This document shows, one piece after another, positions 31,701 to 41,465 of a stretch of 64,000 nucleotides of DNA. Under the pieces are notes generated by a model. It had not been told where the DNA came from and did no database searches. It was given only the letters and a program-made list of their open reading frames with translations. Position numbers and translations under genes: made by a program. Within the stretch, counting starts at the first letter, position 1. Each line of letters opens with the position of its first letter. Where the stretch lies: the NCBI RefSeq assembly GCF_020781835.1, contig NZ_JAJGNJ010000002.1:310001-374000 (forward strand), read 5' to 3'. The stretch is from Microbacterium testaceum. GTDB lineage: Bacteria > Actinomycetota > Actinomycetes > Actinomycetales > Microbacteriaceae.

Positions 31701-32336
31701 CTGCGGCCCGAGACGCGCTACCTCGGCGTCGTGCAGTACGGCGAGTCGGGCGTCCAGACGGTGCTGACGGTCGACTCCGGTCAGGCCGCGCCCGTCGTCG
31801 TCGAGGCGCCGACGGTGTCGGGCACACCCAAGGTCGGTCGCACCCTCACCGCGACCGCCGGCACGTGGGACCCGGCCGAGGTGACGACGGCGTTCCAGTG
31901 GCTGCGCGGTGGCGAGCCCATCGAGGGCGCGACGTCGCCGACGTACCGCGTCACGCGCGCCGACGTGGGGACCGTCCTCTCGGTGCGGGTCACCGCGACG
32001 GCCGGGGACACCGGGCTCACCGGTACCGCGGACAGCGCGGGCGTGCCCGTGGTGGCCTCCTCGCGGACGACGGTCTCGGTCGATCCGTGGGTGGGCCGGA
32101 CGTCCGACACGTACACGCTCACCGTGAAGGTGCGCCCGTCGGGCGGCCCCGCGGCCACGGGTGAGGTGACGGTGACCGTCGCCGGCATGCCCTACACCGC
32201 GACCCTCGAGGACGGTCGCGCCACCATCACGCTCGACCCGCAGACACGGGGCCTGCGCGTGGTGGAGGCGGAGTACGCCGGCAGCGAGACGGTCGAGGCC
32301 TCGAAGGCGTACAGCGCGTTCATCGTGCTGCGCTGA
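28764..32336 (+). CDS. Secreted multidomain S8 subtilisin-like protease
   Basis: The 1190-residue protein has a Sec signal peptide (about 1-28, ending VQAAVV) and an I9 propeptide (about 45-135). The S8 catalytic domain holds Asp about 182 (VVDTGIAPEN), His about 272 (DAHGSHTAST) and Ser about 604 (SGTSMSSPHVAG). A protease-associated domain is inserted (about 400-535). C-terminal beta-sandwich regions (about 690-1080) and two Ig-like domains (TFQWLRGGEPIEGATSPTYRVTRADVG; VTVTVAGMPYTATLEDGRATI) follow. There is no LPXTG anchor, so it is likely released. It resembles plant cucumisin-type and large actinobacterial proteases that degrade external protein. Transcription ends at the hairpin 32348-32381. 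Confidence 0.95.
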   Translation: MGRTLRSAAVIALAGLFTAAGVTSVQAAVVDEGVTPPTPIESSSGRYIVVLDEAPVATYDGGEAGLRATKSDEARLDTDSDAVREYSAFLEQRQKDVAAEVGVDADYSYTLAVNGFSAAMDPNQAAKLAATEGVQKVVPDEIRHPAAVPSTEFLGLEGEGGVWQQVGGIDAAGEGVVVGVVDTGIAPENPSFAGDPLGTTPGDEPYLDGNDVVYRKADGTDFRSPRVATGDGWSVEDYSTKLVGARYFDQGAAATGFTFEADYRSPRDGDAHGSHTASTAAGNNGVQASVEGIDFGAISGVAPAAKVAAYKACYSGPDPLVTTDDVCALSDLLGAINAAVADGVDVINYSIGGGAATTTLALEDAAFFNAAAAGIFVAVSAGNSGPDASTADHASPWYTTVAASTIPTYEGTVTLPDGFQAAGASVSVPAGEGVTAPVVYAGDIAASGTDPANAALCLLGSLDATQAEGKIVVCDRGQNARVEKSQAVKDAGGVGMILVNVTPASVDNDFHSVPTVHIDARYRDDLLAYVQGTPDATATLIGENITGEETPTPQVAGFSSRGPMLADGSDVLKPDVSAPGVAILAAAANAEGAEPTFEFLSGTSMSSPHVAGLAALYLGERPLATPAEVKSAMMTTAYDTVDVDGDPAQDPFAQGAGHVDPTKYFDPGLLYLNGPADWAAFLQGKGLEDFGVEPIDGSDLNLASISIGSLAKPQTVTRTVTSTQAGTFSASIEVPGLDATVEPSTLTFGAAGETQTFTVTFSRTTAPAEEWTTGFLTWANGDTQVRSPIAVRPTTAEAPAEVSGTGLSGTTAVEILPGVSGDLPLTVSGLAAATVLTDPDNPVEGHSGDQDSGDADGYVRWIVDVPEGTALSRFDLDSSDDTGSDLDLFVSRVVSAEDLRYYERFTSASASADERVSLPNPTPGTYLVEANIYSFTAPFTWDMTSANVQAGGEGQLAATPNPVPVEQGVATTYELSWQGLRPETRYLGVVQYGESGVQTVLTVDSGQAAPVVVEAPTVSGTPKVGRTLTATAGTWDPAEVTTAFQWLRGGEPIEGATSPTYRVTRADVGTVLSVRVTATAGDTGLTGTADSAGVPVVASSRTTVSVDPWVGRTSDTYTLTVKVRPSGGPAATGEVTVTVAGMPYTATLEDGRATITLDPQTRGLRVVEAEYAGSETVEASKAYSAFIVLR

Positions 32337-32347
32337 TCCTCACGCCG

Positions 32348-32381
32348 ACGCGGCGCCCGGGCTCCGGCTCGGGCGCCGCGT
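32348..32381. terminator. Terminator hairpin between subtilase and pirin genes
   Basis: ACGCGGCGCCCG (32348-32359) and CGGGCGCCGCGT (32370-32381) form a perfect 12-bp stem with a 10-base loop, starting 12 bases after the subtilase stop, between convergent genes. Confidence 0.75.
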
Positions 32382-32480
32382 TCGTGCGTGCGGGGCGAGG
32401 TGTGCGGTCTCGCGGCCCGTCGGCGTCGGCACCGAGCGCGGCCGCCGTCTCGCGGCGCCTCCGGGGTCGCCCCGCGGCGG

Positions 32481-33503
32481 CTACACCCTGCGGCGACGGG
32501 GCGTCAGGCGCACCGCGGGAAGAGGAGGCGCCGGGATGCGCTCGGGGCCGTGGTCGATGACCGCTCCGAAGCGCGGCGCCCGCGCCTCCCACGCCTCGCG
32601 CGCCTCGACGATCTCGTCGTGCGAACGCCCCACGAAGTTCCACCACATCACGATGTCCGCCTCGAAGGGCTCACCGCCCAGCAGGAACACCCGGGCGTCC
32701 TCGGCGGCGACGATGTCCACGTGAGCCCGGCCCGTGCCCAGGTACAGCAGGCGGGAATCGTCGACGGATGCCGTGGCCCCGGCCACCGCGAGGGGCGTCG
32801 TGCGTCTGGCGGCGTCGGCATCGACGGCATCCATTCCCGTCTCGACCGCCGCGGAACCGACCATGCCGTAAAGGGCATATTCCCAGTCGGGCCGCAACGG
32901 CACCCGCACCGGCGTCCCCGCCGGGAGGCGGAGTTCGGCGCCCACGAGGGGAGTGTGCACCGTCGCGGGGGACGCCACCCTGCCGAGCTCGCCCATCACG
33001 ACGACCGCGTCGGCGCCGTCGCCGAGGTCGAGGACGGGGAGGTTCTCGTGCCGCTCGAACGCCGGCCCGCCGTGGCGCCGCGACTCGGGCAGCGCGACCC
33101 AGAGCTGCAGGGCGTCGAGGGGAATCGGGGTCTCCCCGACGGAGTACTCCGAGTGCGCGATGCCCTCACCGCTGGTCATGAGGTTCAGAGCCCCCGGGCG
33201 CACCACGACGTCGCTGCCGACGGCATCCCGGTGCCGCACCTCTCCGATGATGGGCCACGTCACCGTCTGCAGGCCGATGTGCGGGTGCGGTTCGACGCGC
33301 ATGAGGGTCTCCTGCGGACCGAACCGGTCCAGGAAGCACCAGGCGCCCACCATCGGCAGAGCCCGGTGCGGCAGCGTGCGGTGTACTTCCATGGCCCGGA
33401 CGCCGCCGAGCGGCACGTCGCGCGCCTCGACCACGAGGGCCCGCGGCCCGTCGCACTCGACCGGGCCCTCGGTCGCCTCCGGAGCGACGTCGAGTCGCGT
33501 CAT
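32481..33503 (-). CDS. Pirin family protein
   Basis: The 340-residue bicupin has the N-terminal pirin signature RTLPHRALPMVGAWCFLDRFGP and the metal-binding cupin motif HPHIGLQTVTW with HRDAVGSDVVVRPGALNLMTSGEGIAHSEYS (His, His, His, Glu ligands). A second cupin follows. Pirins bind iron and some act as quercetinases or redox cofactors; the role here is not defined. Its ATG overlaps the stop of the upstream small acetyltransferase gene (ATGA), so they form an operon, an arrangement common in Actinobacteria. Confidence 0.92.
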   Translation of the reverse strand: MTRLDVAPEATEGPVECDGPRALVVEARDVPLGGVRAMEVHRTLPHRALPMVGAWCFLDRFGPQETLMRVEPHPHIGLQTVTWPIIGEVRHRDAVGSDVVVRPGALNLMTSGEGIAHSEYSVGETPIPLDALQLWVALPESRRHGGPAFERHENLPVLDLGDGADAVVVMGELGRVASPATVHTPLVGAELRLPAGTPVRVPLRPDWEYALYGMVGSAAVETGMDAVDADAARRTTPLAVAGATASVDDSRLLYLGTGRAHVDIVAAEDARVFLLGGEPFEADIVMWWNFVGRSHDEIVEAREAWEARAPRFGAVIDHGPERIPAPPLPAVRLTPRRRRV

Positions 33504-33838
33504 GCCGGTTCGCCGGGGTCGGCGGAGTCGGCGGCGTCTTCGCGGTTCGGCCAGTCGATGACGAGCCCCGCGACGTCGTGCTCGCGCAGGTAGTGCGCGA
33601 CGAACGGGCACGTCGGGATGACGGCATCGCCGCGGCGTGCGAGATCGGACAGCGCCTCGCTCGCGAGAGCGGAGCCGAGACCCTTGCCCGTGAACGCCGG
33701 GTCCACTTCGGTGTGGGGGAGGACGACGCGGCCCTCGCCCGCGGGGCGGAACTCGAGGAAGCCGCCCAGCTCACCGTCCAGGTGCACCTCGTAGCGGTGG
33801 GCCTCATCGTTGCGGGTCACGGTCACTGCATCGGTCAT
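33500..33838 (-). CDS. Small GNAT-fold N-acetyltransferase (YjdJ/Gtg-like)
   Basis: The 112-residue protein matches the short GNAT_2 type: GFLEFRPAGEGRVVLPHTEVDPAFTGKGLGSALASEALSDLARRG with the acetyl-CoA loop G-K-G-L-G, and CPFVAHYLREH near the C-terminus. ATG 33838 has the ribosome binding site GGAGG six bases upstream; an ATG ten codons earlier lacks one. It is co-transcribed with pirin. Substrates of this small subfamily are unknown. Confidence 0.85.
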   Translation of the reverse strand: MTDAVTVTRNDEAHRYEVHLDGELGGFLEFRPAGEGRVVLPHTEVDPAFTGKGLGSALASEALSDLARRGDAVIPTCPFVAHYLREHDVAGLVIDWPNREDAADSADPGEPA

Positions 33839-34196
33839 GTCGCCTCCGGTCGTCGGTACTGTCTCCAACGTTCGCAGGGTGCGCGCTGTTCCGCCATCCC
33901 GGCGGCGGTGCGGATCTCAGCCGCGACCGCGGATGGAGTCCAGCACGGTCTCGGCGGCCCAGGCGGCGGCGTCGGGGATGTCGCGTCCGCGCATGCCCAG
34001 GGCGCGGTCGCGGGTATCGACGTCGACCTGTTCGGCTTCGTGATCGTCGCGGTGCTCATCCTGGCCGGGGCGACGAGCTGGGCGCTCTCGCGGCGTCCGC
34101 GCCGGGGCACGGTGCTGGCGCGGTGACCCTCCTCCACAGCCCGAACCCCGTGGACTGCGCCGGATCGATGTCGCCACCCCGGGTTACCGTGGACGG
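33839..34196. other. 358-base region with two divergent coding-like fragments (possible gene remnants)
   Basis: No intact gene is visible. On the minus strand, bases 34012-33917 read as coding-quality codons ending VDTRDRALGMRGRDIPDAAA...RGRG-stop. On the plus strand, 34020-34126 read DVDLFGFVIVAVLILAGATS...VLAR-stop, a membrane helix with a basic tail. Both have near-perfect GC third positions, and both lose coding quality and start codons at about 34015. They may be 3' remnants of two genes whose 5' parts were deleted, or one very short membrane peptide with a rare start. The recQ promoter lies at the right end. Confidence 0.4.
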
Positions 34197-36236
<2,040 letters not shown>

Positions 36237-36372
36237 CCCGGCCGCGGCAGCACGGACGGGCCGAATCGACCTCTGCGCGGACCACCGCTGCGCGCCGAGC
36301 GCCCCTCCGCCCGTCTCGCGAGCGGGGATGTTGACGCCCCACAACCACCTCCGGCGACGTCGCCCGGCGAGC

Positions 36373-36391
36373 TTGTGCGTACTTCACACAA
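36373..36391. promoter_or_regulatory. Inverted repeat in the acyl-CoA oxidase-like promoter
   Basis: TTGTGCGTACTTCACACAA has complementary ends (TTGTG/CACAA, 9-base gap) and lies in a locally AT-rich stretch about 70-85 bases before ATG 36459. It could be an operator of a TetR- or GntR-type fatty-acid regulator, but none is encoded nearby. Confidence 0.35.
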
Positions 36392-36458
36392 TGTTTGATC
36401 GGCTGTTGTGGGACTCCTACCGTGGAGGCATCCCTTTGCAACGTCGAAAGGTGCCGAA

Positions 36459-38561
36459 ATGACCGACGCCGCCGTCCGTCCCGTCACGCCCGCCATGAGC
36501 ACGCGCACGCCTGTCGGAGGTGCGCCCACCGCCGCGCACTCCGCCGCCGAGGCCGCTGAGAACCGCATCGACATCGAGCGCGTCACCGATCTGCTCCTCG
36601 GCACGTGGGGCGACACCCGCCGCGAGGCGCGCGAGATGCTGAAGGACCCGCTGTTCTGGCGCGACGACAGCCTCGGCATGGACGCCCACCGGGCGCGCAC
36701 GCTCGGGCAGCTCCACGAGCTCGTGGCACGCAAGGCCGTGCACCGCGCCTTCCCGAAGCGGTTCGGCGGCGAAGAGAACAACGGCGCGAACATCGCCGGG
36801 TTCGAAGAGCTCGTGGCCGCCGACCCGAGCCTGCAAATCAAGTCCGGCGTCCAGTGGGGCCTGTTCGGTTCGGCCGTCCTGCAACTCGGCACCGAGAAGC
36901 ACCACGAGAAGTGGCTCCCCGGCATCATGAGCCTCGATATCCCGGGTGCGTTCGCGATGACCGAGACCGGTCATGGCTCGGATGTCGCGGCGATCGGTAC
37001 GACGGCGACCTACGACCCCGAGACCGAGGAGTTCGTCATCCACACGCCGTTCCGCGGCGCCTGGAAGGACTACCTGGGCAACGCCGCCCTGCACGGCAAG
37101 GCCGCGACGGTGTTCGCGCAACTCATCACCAACGGCGTCAACCACGGCGTCCACTGCTTCTACGTGCCGCTGCGCGACGAGAACGGCGCGTTCCTCCCCG
37201 GAATCGGCGGCGAGGACGACGGCCTCAAGGGCGGCCTGAACGGCATCGACAACGGGCGCCTCCACTTCGACCAGGTCCGCGTCCCGCGCGAGAACCTGCT
37301 GAACCGGTACGGCGACGTCGCCGCCGACGGCACGTACTCGAGCGACATCGCCAGCCCCGGGCGCCGCTTCTTCACGATGCTCGGCACGCTCGTGCAGGGC
37401 CGCGTCTCGCTCGACGGCGCGGCCGCGTGGGCGTCGGCGATCGGCCTGACCATCGCGGTCACCTACGGCAACCAGCGCCGGCAGTTCGACTCCGGCAGCG
37501 GAACCCCCGAGGTGACGCTGCTCGACTACGGCAAGCATCAGCGCCGCCTGCTGCCGCGACTGGCCACGACGTACGCCGAGATCTTCGCGCACGACGAGTT
37601 CCTGCAGAAGTTCGACGGCGTCTTCAGCGGACGGCTCGACACGGATGCCGACCGGGAGGACCTCGAAACCCTCGCGGCCGCACTGAAGCCCCTGTCCACC
37701 TGGCACGCTCTCGACACCCTGCAGGAGTCGCGCGAGGCGTGCGGCGGTCAGGGCTTTCTGTTCGAGAACCGACTCGTGGGCCTGCGTGCCGACCTCGACA
37801 TCTACGTGACGTTCGAGGGTGACAACAACGTGCTGCTTCAGCTGGTCGGCAAGCGCCTGCTCGCGGACTACGCGCGTCAGTTCAAGGGCAAGGATGCCAA
37901 GGCGCTGGCCGCCTTCGCGGTCGGCCAGACCGCCGGGAAGCTCTTCCACGGTGCCGGGCTGCGTCAGCTGGGACAGGCCGTGACCGACCGCGGCTCCACG
38001 GCGCGTTCGGTCGAGAAGGGTCTGCGCGCTCAGCAGCAGCACGAACTGCTCGCCGACCGCGTGCAGCAGATGGTCGCCGACATCGCGGGACGGCTGCGCC
38101 CGGCATCCAAGCTCTCCCGCGAAGACGCGGCGGCGCTGTTCAACGAGAACCAGGCGGAACTGATCGAAGCCGCGCGGGCGCACGGCGAACTGCTGCAGTG
38201 GGAAGCCTTCACCGACGCGATCAATCGGGTGAACGACGACAACACCCGGCAGGTGCTGACGTGGCTGCGCGATCTGTTCGGTCTGCAGCTCATCGAGAAG
38301 CACCTCGCCTGGTACCTGATCAACGGCCGCCTGTCGACGCAGCGCGCGGCGGCGGTGTCGAGTTACATCGACCGGCTCTGCGTGCGGCTGCGTCCGCACG
38401 CGCAAGACCTGGTGGATGCCTTCGGCTACGGTCCCGAGCACATCCGCGCCGCGATCGCGACCGGTGTCGAGGACGAGCGGCAGAACGAGGCGGCGTCCTA
38501 CTACGCCGCGCTGCGGGCGTCGGGCAACGCCCCCGTGCCGGAGAAGAAGCCCGGCAAGTAA
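36459..38561 (+). CDS. Acyl-CoA dehydrogenase/oxidase family protein (ACOX-like)
   Basis: The 700-residue protein is longer than bacterial acyl-CoA dehydrogenases (about 380) and matches the acyl-CoA oxidase layout: N-terminal helical domain, flavin-contacting AFAMTETGHGSDVAAIGTTATYD, the FDQVRVPRENLLNRYGDV segment, and the C-terminal EACGGQGFLFENRLVGLRADLDIYVTFEGDNNVLLQ with the catalytic Glu in FEGDN. An oxidase C-terminal domain (about 480-680) completes it. It oxidises an acyl-CoA to the 2-enoyl form using FAD, probably reducing O2 directly. ATG 36459 follows GAAAGG. No other beta-oxidation gene is adjacent. Confidence 0.9.
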   Translation: MTDAAVRPVTPAMSTRTPVGGAPTAAHSAAEAAENRIDIERVTDLLLGTWGDTRREAREMLKDPLFWRDDSLGMDAHRARTLGQLHELVARKAVHRAFPKRFGGEENNGANIAGFEELVAADPSLQIKSGVQWGLFGSAVLQLGTEKHHEKWLPGIMSLDIPGAFAMTETGHGSDVAAIGTTATYDPETEEFVIHTPFRGAWKDYLGNAALHGKAATVFAQLITNGVNHGVHCFYVPLRDENGAFLPGIGGEDDGLKGGLNGIDNGRLHFDQVRVPRENLLNRYGDVAADGTYSSDIASPGRRFFTMLGTLVQGRVSLDGAAAWASAIGLTIAVTYGNQRRQFDSGSGTPEVTLLDYGKHQRRLLPRLATTYAEIFAHDEFLQKFDGVFSGRLDTDADREDLETLAAALKPLSTWHALDTLQESREACGGQGFLFENRLVGLRADLDIYVTFEGDNNVLLQLVGKRLLADYARQFKGKDAKALAAFAVGQTAGKLFHGAGLRQLGQAVTDRGSTARSVEKGLRAQQQHELLADRVQQMVADIAGRLRPASKLSREDAAALFNENQAELIEAARAHGELLQWEAFTDAINRVNDDNTRQVLTWLRDLFGLQLIEKHLAWYLINGRLSTQRAAAVSSYIDRLCVRLRPHAQDLVDAFGYGPEHIRAAIATGVEDERQNEAASYYAALRASGNAPVPEKKPGK

Positions 38562-38572
38562 CCGCGCGGAGG

Positions 38573-38603
38573 AGGGGCGGTGGTCCTGGGGGCCGCCGCC
38601 CCT
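38573..38603. terminator. Terminator hairpin after the acyl-CoA oxidase-like gene
   Basis: AGGGGCGG (38573-38580) pairs with CCGCCCCT (38596-38603) across a 15-base loop and is followed by TCTGCGTCGTC. It lies between two convergent coding regions. Confidence 0.55.
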
Positions 38604-38612
38604 TCTGCGTCG

Positions 38613-38747
38613 TCAGGTGCGGTGAAGCAGGAGGAGGCGCACGATCGCGAGGGCGCCGATGGCCACCCCGGCCACCAGCATCACGATCGCGAACCACGGC
38701 GGACCGTCGACCCCGACGGCGACGATGCCGACGACGATCATGATCAC
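38613..38747 (-). CDS. Small two-helix membrane protein, start uncertain
   Basis: The end of this frame encodes YLGLVLAVIMIVVGIVAVGVDG and PPWFAIVMLVAGVAIGALAIVRLLLL, two hydrophobic helices, with coding-type GC third positions. The first helix begins upstream of the only standard start codon (GTG 38747), and the frame is open further left without ATG, GTG or TTG. An ATG at about 38815 is in another frame. Either a non-standard start is used, a base has been lost between that ATG and the helix, or the gene is decaying. I give the shortest supported form (44 residues). Function is unknown. Confidence 0.5.
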   Translation of the reverse strand: MIMIVVGIVAVGVDGPPWFAIVMLVAGVAIGALAIVRLLLLHRT

Positions 38748-38894
38748 GGCGAGGACGAGGCCGAGGTACAGCGAGACGCGGGTGCGGCGGGGGCCCAGGG
38801 GGAACGGTGTGCATGTCCGGAGGGTAGCGGTGCGCCGCCCAGCGGGCCAGGGGTCGCGGGACGCGATGTCCGACCCCCTGTCTAGTCTGAGCTC

Positions 38895-39467
38895 ATGAGC
38901 GACCTGATCCTCGACGCCGACGGCCGCGCCCGCTGCGCGTGGGCCGGCGACGACCCCGAGTACCGGCGCTATCACGACGAGGAGTGGGGCACCGAGTTGC
39001 GGGGCGACCGCCCGCTGTTCGAGAAGATGAGCCTCGAGGGTTTCCAGGCGGGGCTGTCGTGGATCACGATCCTCCGCAAGCGGCCGCGCTTCCGCGAGGT
39101 GTTCCACGGGTTCGAGCCGGCGGCGGTCGCCGCGTTCGGGCCCGACGACGTCGATCGGCTGCTCCAGGATGCCGGCATCATCCGCCACCGCGGCAAGATC
39201 GAGGCCGTGATCGGCAATGCCCGGCTCGTCGCCGACATGGCCGACGGAGAGCTCGACGCCCTGCTGTGGTCGTTCGCTCCCGCGGAGCACACGCCTCCGT
39301 CGACGTTCGCCGAAGTGCCGGCCGTCACGCCCGAGTCCGAGGCGATGAGCAAGGAGCTGCGCCGACGCGGCTTCCGCTTCGTCGGCCCCACCACGATGTA
39401 CGCGCTCATGCAGTCGTCGGGCATGGTCGACGACCACGTCGCCGGGTGCTGGCGAGCGGCCGCCTGA
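38895..39467 (+). CDS. tag: DNA-3-methyladenine glycosylase I
   Basis: The 190-residue enzyme removes 3-methyladenine from alkylated DNA. Family features are the N-terminal CAWAGDDPEYRRYHDEEWG (zinc-ligand Cys and His, base-binding Glu), FEKMSLEGFQAGLSWITIL, IIRHRGKIEAVIGNA and the C-terminal FRFVGPTTMYALMQSSGMVDDHVAGCW with the second zinc His and Cys. The helix-hairpin-helix fold and length match E. coli Tag (187). TAGTCT at 38883-38888 is six bases before ATG 38895 with no ribosome binding site, again suggesting a leaderless mRNA. No LexA or Ada box was seen. Confidence 0.95.
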   Translation: MSDLILDADGRARCAWAGDDPEYRRYHDEEWGTELRGDRPLFEKMSLEGFQAGLSWITILRKRPRFREVFHGFEPAAVAAFGPDDVDRLLQDAGIIRHRGKIEAVIGNARLVADMADGELDALLWSFAPAEHTPPSTFAEVPAVTPESEAMSKELRRRGFRFVGPTTMYALMQSSGMVDDHVAGCWRAAA

Positions 39468-39652
39468 CCGCACCCGCTAGACTGGTGGTCGGAGCTCTCG
39501 CTCCCCGCGTCGTCGAACGCACCGGCCCCCTTCCCGCGGGCCTTTGACCTTCACGGCGAACGGATGCGCCACCCGGCGCCTTCGCCCATTGCAGCCGCAG
39601 CATCGCGGCATCCCGAACCGCCGTGCGCGCGTGCGCGCCGGCAGGAGACTTC

Positions 39653-41191
39653 ATGACGTCCCAGACCTTCACCGACCTCGGCGTGCCCGCGCCGCTCATC
39701 GCCGTGCTCGCCGAGCAGGGCAAGAACGAGCCGTTCCCGATCCAGGCCGACACCCTCCCCGACACCCTCGCGGGCCGGGACGTGCTCGGTCGCGGCAAGA
39801 CCGGATCCGGCAAGACCCTCGCGTTCTCGCTGCCCCTCGTGGCCCGTCTCGCCGCGAAGAGCGACCGCCGACGCGGACGCAAGCCCCGCGCGCTCGTGCT
39901 CGCCCCCACCCGTGAGCTCGCCAACCAGATCGACGAGGTCATCAAGCCCCTCGCCGCGGCGTACGACCTCGTCACCACCACCGTCTACGGCGGCGTGAAC
40001 CAGAAGCGTCAGGTCGACGCGCTCGCCACGGGCGTCGACATCCTGGTCGCGTGCCCCGGGCGCCTGGAAGACCTCATCGGTCAGGGCTTCGCGAGCCTCG
40101 ACGCGGTCGAGATCACCGTCCTCGACGAGGCCGACCACATGGCCGACCTGGGCTTCCTCCCGGGCGTGACGCGCCTGCTCTCCCGCACGCCCGCCGACGG
40201 CCAGCGCCTGCTGTTCTCGGCGACGCTCGACAACGGCGTGGACAAGCTCGTGAAGCGGTTCCTCCGCAACGAGGTCCTGCACTCGGTCGACGAGGCCCAC
40301 TCGCACGTCGCCGCGATGACGCACCACGTCTTCGTGCCGGCCGACGCGGACGCCAAGAAGCAGCTCGTGCGGACGCTGGCTTCCGGCACGTCCCGCCGCA
40401 TCCTGTTCATGCGCACGAAGCACCAGGCCAAGAAGCTCGCCAAGGAACTGACCGCTGCGGGCATCCCCTCCGTCGACCTGCACGGCAACCTGTCGCAGCC
40501 CGCACGTGACCGCAACCTCGCCGCGTTCGGCGAGGGTCGCGCCAGGGTGCTCGTCGCGACCGACGTCGCCGCCCGCGGTGTACACGTCGACGGCGTCGAG
40601 CTCGTGGTCCACGTCGACCCGCCCGTCGAGCACAAGGCCTACCTGCACCGTTCCGGTCGCACCGCCCGCGCCGGCTCGGCGGGAGACGTCGTGACGATCA
40701 TGCTGCCCGAGCAGCGTCGCGACACCCTCGACATCCTGCGCAAGGCCAAGATCTCGGTCACCCCGCAGCCGGTCACCCCCGCCTCGCCCGAGGTCGTCGC
40801 CCTCGTCGGCGAGGTGGCCCCGTACGTCAAGCCCGAGCCGATCGTCGCCGCGCCGCAGGGCGGCGGCCGCTCGCAGGGCGCGAACGCGCAGCGCAAGCGC
40901 GCGGCCCGCGGACAGGGATCCTCGGATGCCGCGCCCCGAACGTCGGCGCCCGGCGAGGGTCGTCGTCGCCGCGGCCGCGGTGCCGGCCAGGGTGCTTCGA
41001 CCGGCGACGGCGCGCAGCCCGCACGCCAGGGCCAGCGCTCCGGTGCCGGTCGTGGACAGGGCGGCGGCAACGCCCGGACCGGCTCGAACACCGCACGCCC
41101 CCAGGGTGCCGGGCGGTCGGCATCCGGAGCTCCCACGACCGGCATGGTCGTCGGTCGGGGCGCGCGTACCAACCGTCGCGCCCAGGGCTGA
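39653..41191 (+). CDS. DEAD-box RNA helicase with C-terminal RG-rich tail
   Basis: The 512-residue protein has the Q motif FPIQADTLPDTLAGRDVLGRG, GKTGSGKT, PTRELANQ, CPGRLEDLI, LDEADHM, FSATLD, VATDVAARGVHVDG and HRSGRTARAG. A low-complexity Gly/Arg/Gln-rich C-terminal tail follows (about 400-512) that would bind RNA nonspecifically. It is the second DEAD-box protein in the window; here the tail is C-terminal. ATG 39653 follows CAGGAGA. A TAGACT -10 at about 39478 implies a leader near 165 bases, typical of cold-responsive helicases. It ends at the hairpin 41206-41233. Confidence 0.95.
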   Translation: MTSQTFTDLGVPAPLIAVLAEQGKNEPFPIQADTLPDTLAGRDVLGRGKTGSGKTLAFSLPLVARLAAKSDRRRGRKPRALVLAPTRELANQIDEVIKPLAAAYDLVTTTVYGGVNQKRQVDALATGVDILVACPGRLEDLIGQGFASLDAVEITVLDEADHMADLGFLPGVTRLLSRTPADGQRLLFSATLDNGVDKLVKRFLRNEVLHSVDEAHSHVAAMTHHVFVPADADAKKQLVRTLASGTSRRILFMRTKHQAKKLAKELTAAGIPSVDLHGNLSQPARDRNLAAFGEGRARVLVATDVAARGVHVDGVELVVHVDPPVEHKAYLHRSGRTARAGSAGDVVTIMLPEQRRDTLDILRKAKISVTPQPVTPASPEVVALVGEVAPYVKPEPIVAAPQGGGRSQGANAQRKRAARGQGSSDAAPRTSAPGEGRRRRGRGAGQGASTGDGAQPARQGQRSGAGRGQGGGNARTGSNTARPQGAGRSASGAPTTGMVVGRGARTNRRAQG

Positions 41192-41205
41192 CCCCCGTCC
41201 CCCGT

Positions 41206-41233
41206 CGCCCCCGCGGATCCGTCCGCGGGGGCG
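41206..41233 (+). terminator. Perfect 12-bp terminator hairpin
   Basis: CGCCCCCGCGGA (41206-41217) and TCCGCGGGGGCG (41222-41233) form a perfect stem with loop TCCG, 15 bases after the helicase stop. Beyond it (41234-41465) I see no gene; repeats of ACGTCGTGTC occur there without clear meaning. Confidence 0.8.
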
Positions 41234-41465
41234 ACGTCGTGTCTGCGGGTGTGTCCGGGGCGCGACGTCGTGTCCGACGTCGGGGGCCGTCGTGTCTGCC
41301 GCCGGGTGCCGTCGTTCGGAGTTCGGCGGTGACACGCCGGTGCGGATCGCCGTGGTCCGGTGTGTCGGGTCGGCGCTCCGCCGGAGGGTCCACGGTGACG
41401 GCGGCGGCCTCGCGGATGTCGGTGGCCTGCGCCACACTGAGGATCGACTGAGCCGAGGAGTCGCC

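Noticed and set aside
41234..41465. Short open frame at 41239-41451
   Set aside because: Arg/Ser-rich product, no ribosome binding site, no coding bias; it lies between a terminator and the UvrA-like gene start.
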